The notes under the pieces: generated by a model | Told to the model about the DNA's origin: nothing | Database searches by the model: none | Seen by the model: the letters and a program-made list of their open reading frames with translations, nothing else | Program-made: the position numbers and the translations under genes | In this document: in pieces, positions 6,349-12,490 of the stretch | Position numbering within the stretch: the first letter of the stretch is position 1 | Layout of the letters: each line of letters starts with the position of its first letter | Source of the DNA: Caryophanales bacterium UBA1231 | GTDB taxonomy: Bacteria > Bacillota_I > Bacilli_A > ML615J-28 > CAG-313 | Length of the DNA: 20,579 nucleotides | Assembly: GCA_002309035.1 (NCBI GenBank) | Contig: DBWT01000043.1 | Span: forward strand, 8,519 to 29,097 | Direction: 5' to 3'

Positions 6349-7923
6349 ATGGGAAATTCTAATGACCAATACATATTTCAAGCCAAAGAATTACTAAGGA
6401 TTCTTAGTAATACTGGGCAAGAAGCATATATCGTAGGGGAAGCCTTAAGAGATTTACTCTTAGGTCGTGAGATAAAGATTGTGGAAATCTTTACAACTTT
6501 AGCACAAGAAAATGTGGCTAATCTCTTTAGTGATTTAAATCCGATTTTTTATGGCGAATACCAAATAGGAGTAATTTATCAAGATTATCGTTTCTTAATA
6601 ACTTCTGCCCATGAATACGATGATTCATACAAAATCAAAATAAATGTTCCTCGTCGTCATTATTCTTCATCACTTATGGATTTTTTAGAGAAAAAAGTAT
6701 TTGCGATAAATACTCTTGCGATGGCTTATAATAATGTTATATATGATTCATTTAATGCGCGTCCAGCCCATGAAAAACGCATTAGAATGATTTGTGAAAA
6801 ACCAACGCAATTATTTAATCATGAACCAATTAGAATGCTTGAAGCAATTAGACTAGTATCAGAACTTGGTCTAAAATTAGATAAATTAGTTTATAAAGGA
6901 ATAGTAAGAAAAAGTAAATTAATTAAAGATGTATCACTTGATAAAATAAGTCGTGAACTTGCTTTAATTATTGAAGGTAAATATGCCAAAAGAGCAATTA
7001 ATATTTTATATAAAACTAAAATATATAAAAGATTAAATTTATTTAAAAATGATATCAAACGTCTTCATGATAATTATCATAAAGAAGATGGTGAAACATT
7101 CTTAGCTACTGCTTTAGTAAGATCAAAGAATTATGATTCTTTAGTTGGTAGTGTTTTAGCAAATGAATATAATTTCCATATGTTAGTTAATTTAGCAATA
7201 ACTAATCCAAAAGCTAATTATGATGTATTCACATTATTTTCAAATGGTGAAAATGCTTGTGTTAAAGCTAATTACATTAATTATATATTAGGTAGATCAA
7301 AGAAGAAAACTAATAAGATTGAAAAAGCATATCGAGCATTACCAGTTAAGAAGACATGTGATTTAGCATTTAAAGGTGAAGATATGTTAAAACTTGGTCT
7401 TACTACTGATGGCAATTTTATGGAAATGGTATTAGATGAAATCATAGAAAAGATTTTAAATAATGAAATGCCTAATGAATATGAAGTAATTAAAAAATAT
7501 GTGGAAGGTAGATTAGAAGAATACCAAGAAATAAATGAAGTAACAGAACAAGTTGAAGACATTAAAGAAGAAGAAATAGATTATTCACATGGTCTATTTG
7601 GTGATATGGATTTTAATGAAGAAAGTGTTAAACCAAAAGAAGAAGATGTAGCATTAAAAGAATATCATGAATATTCAAAGACGCAAGAAGAATTAGAACG
7701 TCGTGTTCATGAATTAGAAATAGATAATTTACGTAAAGATTTAGAAATTGAAATATCAAGAAAGATTAAACAAAATGGAATGTTAGAAACATTAAGTGGT
7801 GCTTTACGTGAACAAACAGAAGCAACACTCCATAAAGTTTATTATGATATTTTAATAGCAAGTGAAGAACGTTTCGCTCCACTTCGTGATGATAATAAAC
7901 AAGAAGAAAATAAAGATAATTAG
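6349..7923 (+). CDS. CCA-adding enzyme / poly(A) polymerase homologue, catalytic residues lost
   Basis: A 524-residue protein built on a class II tRNA nucleotidyltransferase, which normally adds CCA to tRNA 3' ends. The head is recognisable: AYIVGEALRDLLLGREIKIV (26-45) for the canonical YIVGGAVRDLLLG..KD.D. However, the metal-binding DxD is Ile44-Val45-Glu46, the RRDFTIN motif is KKVFAIN (115-121), and the nucleotide-recognising EDxxRxxR is EPIRMLE (159-165). The neck, body and tail are kept (LAFKGEDMLKLGL 339-351; MPNEYEVIKKYVEGRLEE 374-391). An unusual acidic linker and coiled coil (about 392-524) follow. It is therefore probably a non-catalytic RNA-binding protein (inference). AGGTGA (6338-6343) supports ATG 6349; GTG 6340 is possible. 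yhaM follows 10 bp after the stop. Confidence 0.85.
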   Translation: MGNSNDQYIFQAKELLRILSNTGQEAYIVGEALRDLLLGREIKIVEIFTTLAQENVANLFSDLNPIFYGEYQIGVIYQDYRFLITSAHEYDDSYKIKINVPRRHYSSSLMDFLEKKVFAINTLAMAYNNVIYDSFNARPAHEKRIRMICEKPTQLFNHEPIRMLEAIRLVSELGLKLDKLVYKGIVRKSKLIKDVSLDKISRELALIIEGKYAKRAINILYKTKIYKRLNLFKNDIKRLHDNYHKEDGETFLATALVRSKNYDSLVGSVLANEYNFHMLVNLAITNPKANYDVFTLFSNGENACVKANYINYILGRSKKKTNKIEKAYRALPVKKTCDLAFKGEDMLKLGLTTDGNFMEMVLDEIIEKILNNEMPNEYEVIKKYVEGRLEEYQEINEVTEQVEDIKEEEIDYSHGLFGDMDFNEESVKPKEEDVALKEYHEYSKTQEELERRVHELEIDNLRKDLEIEISRKIKQNGMLETLSGALREQTEATLHKVYYDILIASEERFAPLRDDNKQEENKDN

Positions 7924-7933
7924 AGGTTTTTAA

Positions 7934-8872
7934 ATGGAAAAAATCAAGAATGTTAATTTTGGTGATCGTCCAGAAATGGTTTTAAAATTTCAAAATATCC
8001 AAATTAGAAAAACTGGCACAAATGGTGATTATGCATCATTAGTAGGTTTTGATGGTGAAGATTTAATTGAAGTTAAAATTTGGTCATTACCAGAAGAAAA
8101 GAAAGAATTATTAAAATCTGGTGAAATATATTTTGTGACTGGCGTAATTAAAGATTATCAAGGCAAGAAACAATTTAATGTTAGTGATTTTCGTATCGCT
8201 CTTGATGATGAAGTAAATAAAGATGCATTTTATGAATATGCACCACTCACAAAAGAAGAATTACAAAAGAAAATATCTAGTTATATTCAAAAAATAAAGA
8301 ACCCTATTTTAAATAAAATTGTGATAACAGTTCTTAAAAAATATGCCAATGATTATTTTGAATACCCTGCAGCTGTCACAATTCATCATAATTTTATTGG
8401 TGGACTTGCTTACCACGTTTATTCAATGTTAAATTTATCAGATGCATATTTAAAACAATATCCATATTTAAATAGTGATTTAGTATATAGTGGTATTATT
8501 TTACATGATATTGGTAAAGTGAAAGAATTAAGCGGAAGTAAAAGTGTTGAATATACAAAAGCAGGAAATTTATTAGGTCATATATCAATTGGTGCTAATA
8601 TCGTTTCTCGTGAATGTGAAAAAATAGGTGTTTTAGATACCGAAGAAGCAACATGCTTAATCCATATGATTTTAGCTCATCATGGCGAACTAGAATTCGG
8701 TTCACCAAAAGAACCATTAATGGCTGAAGCCGCTCTTCTTTATTATCTAGATTATACTGATTCACGTTTAGCTGCCTTAACTAAATATTATAATTCTACA
8801 AACAAAGGTGAATATACAGATCAAATATTTGCCTTTGATAAAAAATCATTTTATATTCCAAATATTGATTAA
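7934..8872 (+). CDS. yhaM: 3'-5' exoribonuclease YhaM
   Basis: A 312-residue YhaM-type enzyme that trims single-stranded RNA (and in some species DNA) from the 3' end in the cytoplasm. An N-terminal OB-fold (about 14-90; EVKIWSLPEE, IYFVTGVIKDYQGKKQFNVS) precedes a metal-dependent HD domain (about 140-312). The metal-binding residues are all visible: His161 in GLAYHVYSM, His191-Asp192 in ILHDIGK, His216 in LLGHIS, His249-His250 in LAHHGE, and Asp273/Asp276 in YLDYTDS. Length matches the family (about 310-315). GAGG (7923-7926) precedes the ATG by 7 bases and overlaps the stop of the gene upstream, so the two are translated from one message. A terminator starts on the base after its stop codon. 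Confidence 0.95.
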   Translation: MEKIKNVNFGDRPEMVLKFQNIQIRKTGTNGDYASLVGFDGEDLIEVKIWSLPEEKKELLKSGEIYFVTGVIKDYQGKKQFNVSDFRIALDDEVNKDAFYEYAPLTKEELQKKISSYIQKIKNPILNKIVITVLKKYANDYFEYPAAVTIHHNFIGGLAYHVYSMLNLSDAYLKQYPYLNSDLVYSGIILHDIGKVKELSGSKSVEYTKAGNLLGHISIGANIVSRECEKIGVLDTEEATCLIHMILAHHGELEFGSPKEPLMAEAALLYYLDYTDSRLAALTKYYNSTNKGEYTDQIFAFDKKSFYIPNID

Positions 8873-8898
8873 AATAAGCAGGAAACTGCTTATTTTTA
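8873..8898 (+). terminator. Terminator of the pseudo-CCA/yhaM operon
   Basis: A perfect 9-bp stem AATAAGCAG (8873-8881) / CTGCTTATT (8886-8894) has a GAAA tetraloop and a T tail. It begins immediately after the yhaM stop codon. Confidence 0.92.
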
Positions 8899-8903
8899 TT
8901 TTA

Positions 8904-8935
8904 ATGCAAGTTACTTTTAAAAAAATGCAACTTAC
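8904..8935 (+). repeat. Direct repeat upstream of the small-RNA promoter
   Basis: ATGCAAGTTAC (8904-8914) and ATGCAACTTAC (8925-8935) differ at one base and start exactly 21 bp apart, about two helical turns. They end 17 bp before the -35 box, where an activator could bind. Confidence 0.5.
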
Positions 8936-8951
8936 GTTACTTTAGTTGAAT

Positions 8952-8980
8952 TTGTTATTTTAGTGTGTTAAAATTATAAT
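8952..8980 (+). promoter_or_regulatory. Promoter of the small structured RNA
   Basis: TTGTTA (8952-8957), a 17-bp spacer and a consensus TATAAT (8975-8980). The predicted start is 8987-8989. An inverted repeat GTCTTT / AAAGAC (8981-8986 / 8993-8998) straddles the start and could be an operator. Confidence 0.72.
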
Positions 8981-8986
8981 GTCTTT

Positions 8987-9103
8987 AAAGAGAAAGACGT
9001 TAATGTCTATTAATCCCCTAATTAGTAGACTCTCTCTTTCTTATTTCCTACTATTATCAAAATGCGAAAGGTCTCTATTTTAATAGGGGCTCTTTTGTTT
9101 TTT
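8987..9103 (+). ncRNA. Candidate small structured RNA of about 115 nt
   Basis: A self-contained transcription unit with no plausible coding frame and ribosome site. Its main hairpin has an outer helix 8990-8997 / 9035-9042 (8 pairs, one terminal G-T), an internal loop, and a 10-pair inner helix GTCTATTAAT (9005-9014) / ATTAGTAGAC (9021-9030, one G-T) closed by the loop CCCCTA (9015-9020). A single-stranded linker leads to an intrinsic terminator (9067-9103). The loop is exactly complementary to TAGGGG (9084-9089) in the terminator stem, and its surroundings to the ywaF-like leader loop. No known family (6S, SRP, tmRNA, RNase P, common riboswitches) is recognised. A C-rich UCCCC loop resembles the target-binding loops of known staphylococcal sRNAs. 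Confidence 0.55.
9067..9103 (+). terminator. Terminator of the small RNA
   Basis: GGTCTCTAT (9070-9078) pairs with ATAGGGGCT (9083-9091) through a mix of Watson-Crick and G-T pairs around a 4-base loop. It is followed by TTTTGTTTTTT. The G-T richness makes the stem weaker than the other terminators here, which leaves room for conditional folding. Confidence 0.75.
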
Positions 9104-9113
9104 ATAACGAAAA

Positions 9114-9146
9114 AAGCCATTTTGTCATAAAAAAATGGCTTATTTT
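9114..9146. terminator. Second terminator, possibly bidirectional
   Basis: A perfect 10-bp stem AAGCCATTTT (9114-9123) / AAAATGGCTT (9132-9141) has an 8-base loop, an A-run before and ATTTT after. It lies 10 bp beyond the small-RNA terminator and isolates the next promoter. Confidence 0.8.
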
Positions 9147-9174
9147 ACCCTTTCTAAATAAGATTAAAAAAATG

Positions 9175-9203
9175 TTTACATTTTATGTCTTTTGTAGTAT
9201 AAT
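9175..9203 (+). promoter_or_regulatory. Promoter of the tandem foldase-like genes
   Basis: TTTACA (9175-9180), a 17-bp spacer and a consensus TATAAT (9198-9203). Expected transcript start is about 9210, giving a leader of nearly 90 nt that contains alternative hairpins. Confidence 0.88.
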
Positions 9204-9212
9204 ATTAATGTT

Positions 9213-9245
9213 GTAATGGGATTACTCGCTATTTTTTGCGGTAAT
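9213..9245 (+). promoter_or_regulatory. Leader with two mutually exclusive hairpins
   Basis: GTAAT (9213-9217), ATTAC (9221-9225) and GTAAT (9241-9245) allow two exclusive folds. One is a short GTAAT-GGG-ATTAC hairpin; the other is ATTAC + CGC (9227-9229) with GCG (9238-9240) + GTAAT around TATTTTTT. This could be a switch or thermosensor, or chance in AT-rich DNA. The ribosome site AAGGAG (9283-9288) is outside the pairing region. Confidence 0.35.
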
Positions 9246-9297
9246 TGCCAATATTTAGTGTAAAATTGAATATTATAAGTTTAAGGAGAATAAATTT

Positions 9298-12200
9298 ATG
9301 AATGGTATTTTAAAGAAAACACTTCCTATTTTTGCGGCTGTTATTCTTATTTTAGTTATTGTTCTAACGGCAGGAGCAATCAAAAGAAACAACGCAAAAA
9401 CACCTGATATTGAAGCTAAAGATGAAATCTATCTAGAAGTTAAAGAAACTTTAGGTGGAAAGAGCTTCACTTATTCAGTAACAAAAGGTGAGATTTTTGA
9501 CGAATTAAAAGGTCAAATCGGCTTAAGTTCTTTAATCACAATGATTAATAAAGAAGTATTAAAGAAAGAACAAAACGCTGATGGCAAATCTTACTGGCAA
9601 TTAGCAAGTGATGCTAAAGATGACAATGATGTTCTAGAAATCTACAATCGTATGGATAAAGACATCTATGGCACAACTGATCAAGAAACTTTAACTGATG
9701 AAGAAAAAGCCGAAAAGATTCATGAATTTGCATTATCAATGTATTCTGGTTATGGTTACACTATTGATGAAGCAAATTTAAAAGGTAGCCAAGATTTAGT
9801 TGAACATTACACATTAGTTCTTGCCAAAGAATTATATGCAAAAGATGCTTTAGCAAAAGCTATCGCTGAAAAAGAAGATTATTTCTCAAATGATGATATC
9901 GAAAATTATTATAAATCACATTATAATAAATCATATTATGCAATCATCGTTCCATTTGAATCTTCTACACAAGCTGATGTTGCTTTACAACAATTAGGTT
10001 TAGGTACAAGTTCTTGTTGGTACACAGTTGATGTTAAAGAAACTGATGATGGTACTGATATTTATGAAAAAGAATTAAAAGATCACGCTACTGTTAAACA
10101 AGTTGTCGAAGCATTCATTAAGATTTATAATACTGTTTATGCATATACAGGAAAACAAATTACTGCCGATTTATATGAAGAAATTAATATTGATGCTGCT
10201 AAATTAGAAAGCGCTAAAACTGCTTTAAATGAATTAAAGACTACTGGCGTTAATGCATTCACATCAAAAGAAGATTATGAACCATTAAGTAATGTTGCAT
10301 TAGGTGCACTTGATGTATTAAAAGCTGAACTTGAAGCTAAGAACATTACTGAAACTGGTGTTCAAAAAGCAATCGAAAAATTACAAGCTGCTGCTTTACT
10401 TGTTAGTGGTGGAGAATTACCAAGCACTAATGATGAAATCGTTAAAGATGTAGATGCTGCTATCAATGCAGTTAAGGGATATAGCGAAAGCTCAATCAAA
10501 TTTGATCTTACAAAAACTGATTCTCCATTATATTGGGATTATGATGTATTATCAAAATATGATTCAACTCTTCCAAGTAAATTAAATAACAGTTTATCAA
10601 TTTATACTCCATTCACTAATGGTGATGACAACGCTGTTGAAAATGGTAGCGATGCTACATGGTATACAAGAAACGTTATTACAAATAGTGGTGTATCATA
10701 TTTCATCTTAAAACTTGGTGAAGTTACTACTACTGAATTAACTGATGAAATTAAAGCTGATATTAAAGTTGCTTTAACAGAAGAAAAAGTAAATGAAATT
10801 TCAACAGATGACCTAGAAACAAAAGTTTGTGAATTACGTGAAAAATACAATGTTGTAATTTTTGATAAAGATTTACAAAAAGAATATATCGCTAACTGTG
10901 AAAAATATAGCGTTGAACATAAGACTAATAAGAAAAATAGTGATACTTTAGTTGCAAAAATCGATGACAAAGAATTCTCTGTTAATGATTTATTCAATTA
11001 TATGGATAAGACTTTAGGTCTTGCTAGTGCTATTAGTCATATCACTCAACAAAGATTAATCGTTAATACTTATTTTGATAAATATTATGATGCAGCTACT
11101 GATAAGTGGACTGATGAAGGAAAGACTATAAAAGAAAATATTCGTAGTAATATTGAAACTCAAAGACTTAACTTCTTATCTGGTGCATATTCATATTATG
11201 GATATACTCCATCTGCAAGTTATACTTGGGAAGACTTTATGTTTGATATTAACGGCGTAAGAACTGAAAAAGAACTTGCAATGTTAAGTTTATATGGTCA
11301 AATTTCTAATGATTTTATTAAGAAGACTATTGAATTCGTATCTGTTAATGATGAAAAAGAACTTGATAAAGTTGCCTTCTTAATGAATGAAGAAGATGCT
11401 TTAGCATCTGCAGCATGGACTGTTTTAAAGAATAGAATGACTGATATGATTACTGACAAATTCACTGTTAATGGTGAACATCTACTTGTTAGTAAATATA
11501 AAGATCCAGCTGAAGCTTATAACTCTGGTACACCAGTTAGTCCATTAGATAGCGAAGCTGAATTAAAATGGACTGCTGAAGAAGAAGCTTTAGCAAAAGA
11601 ATTAATTGAAAAAGTTTATGAATATTTATTAACAGTTGAAGGAACATACACTGCAAAACTTGGTAATATCGTTAATGCATTCAAGAATGCGCCATACGAA
11701 GTTACTGGTAACCCTGTTGTTGTTAATTCTTCAAATGAAAAATTAGATTATGTATTAAATTATCCTGGTGGATCAATTGATGTTTCTAAATATAAATCAG
11801 CTGGTTTATATGTTAAATTCGAATCTTTAGGCAAATTTACTGAAGGTAAGATGGTTAAAGAATTTGAAGATGCTGTTAAGACTATTTGGGCAAAAGATAA
11901 AGCTGATAATGATTCTAATCGTATCACTGTTTATGCTGATAGCGAAGGCAAACATGCAATCAAGACTCAATTTGGATTCCATCTATACATTAACTTAAGT
12001 AGTACATTTGTTAATGAATATGTATCACTTGGCGAAACTGAAAAATCAGTATTACCAAGCTTACAAGAAATTAGAACTAAGAACATGATTGATGCTCTTA
12101 ATGCATTAATTACTGATGATACAAGTGATGCTGAAAAAGAAAAGATCAATGCTAAAGTTAAAGAATTACAAGATACTTTATCAAGTGATGCTACAACAGC

Positions 12201-12477
12201 ACTTAGCACATATTATTCAGTAGTTATCGCTGAATTCACTGGTTCATATTTCTCAGCATTATTACAACAAAATGATGTTGCTAAAATGGCTAATGGCACA
12301 TGGACTAATGGTGAAGCAACTGTAACACTTAATAGTTCTATTTACACAAATGCTGATATTGTTAAGATGATTAATGTTAATAATGAATCTACATTTAAAT
12401 CAAATATTACATATCTAAAAGCTGATGACTTAGATAGTTTCAATTTAACTAAGGATTGGCTAGAAGCTAATAAGTAA
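9298..12477 (+). CDS. Large membrane-anchored parvulin/SurA-like (PrsA-type) protein
   Basis: A 1059-residue exported protein. Residues 7-28 are one hydrophobic helix with no lipobox Cys, so it is probably an N-terminal anchor with the rest outside the cell. Two SurA_N/PrsA-like chaperone modules are visible: about 56-215 (FTYSVTKGEIFDELKGQIGL) and 550-720 (VAKIDDKEFSVNDLFNYMDK). A divergent parvulin peptidyl-prolyl isomerase domain follows: GEHLLVSKY (727-735), LGKFTEGKMVKEFEDAV (844-860), TQFGFHLYI (890-898). The two parvulin His positions (728, 895) are present. An insert at about 296-395 is predicted helical and is missing from the paralogue. It is far longer than usual PrsA (about 300 aa). 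AAGGAG is 9 bases before the ATG. It probably folds or assembles secreted proteins (inference). Confidence 0.75.
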   Translation: MNGILKKTLPIFAAVILILVIVLTAGAIKRNNAKTPDIEAKDEIYLEVKETLGGKSFTYSVTKGEIFDELKGQIGLSSLITMINKEVLKKEQNADGKSYWQLASDAKDDNDVLEIYNRMDKDIYGTTDQETLTDEEKAEKIHEFALSMYSGYGYTIDEANLKGSQDLVEHYTLVLAKELYAKDALAKAIAEKEDYFSNDDIENYYKSHYNKSYYAIIVPFESSTQADVALQQLGLGTSSCWYTVDVKETDDGTDIYEKELKDHATVKQVVEAFIKIYNTVYAYTGKQITADLYEEINIDAAKLESAKTALNELKTTGVNAFTSKEDYEPLSNVALGALDVLKAELEAKNITETGVQKAIEKLQAAALLVSGGELPSTNDEIVKDVDAAINAVKGYSESSIKFDLTKTDSPLYWDYDVLSKYDSTLPSKLNNSLSIYTPFTNGDDNAVENGSDATWYTRNVITNSGVSYFILKLGEVTTTELTDEIKADIKVALTEEKVNEISTDDLETKVCELREKYNVVIFDKDLQKEYIANCEKYSVEHKTNKKNSDTLVAKIDDKEFSVNDLFNYMDKTLGLASAISHITQQRLIVNTYFDKYYDAATDKWTDEGKTIKENIRSNIETQRLNFLSGAYSYYGYTPSASYTWEDFMFDINGVRTEKELAMLSLYGQISNDFIKKTIEFVSVNDEKELDKVAFLMNEEDALASAAWTVLKNRMTDMITDKFTVNGEHLLVSKYKDPAEAYNSGTPVSPLDSEAELKWTAEEEALAKELIEKVYEYLLTVEGTYTAKLGNIVNAFKNAPYEVTGNPVVVNSSNEKLDYVLNYPGGSIDVSKYKSAGLYVKFESLGKFTEGKMVKEFEDAVKTIWAKDKADNDSNRITVYADSEGKHAIKTQFGFHLYINLSSTFVNEYVSLGETEKSVLPSLQEIRTKNMIDALNALITDDTSDAEKEKINAKVKELQDTLSSDATTALSTYYSVVIAEFTGSYFSALLQQNDVAKMANGTWTNGEATVTLNSSIYTNADIVKMINVNNESTFKSNITYLKADDLDSFNLTKDWLEANK

Positions 12478-12490
12478 GGAGGGAGATTAC

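Noticed and set aside
9062..9130. A 22-residue hydrophobic peptide frame (MRKVSILIGALLFFITKKAI...) running through the small-RNA terminator
   Set aside because: No ribosome site precedes the ATG and the frame consists mostly of the terminator stem and its T-run; such hydrophobic peptides arise automatically from U-tracts.
10602..10997. Minus-strand 131-codon frame inside the 1059-aa foldase-like gene
   Set aside because: It is the serine/leucine-rich antisense shadow of an AT-rich coding region and lacks a ribosome site. The sense frame has clear protein motifs.
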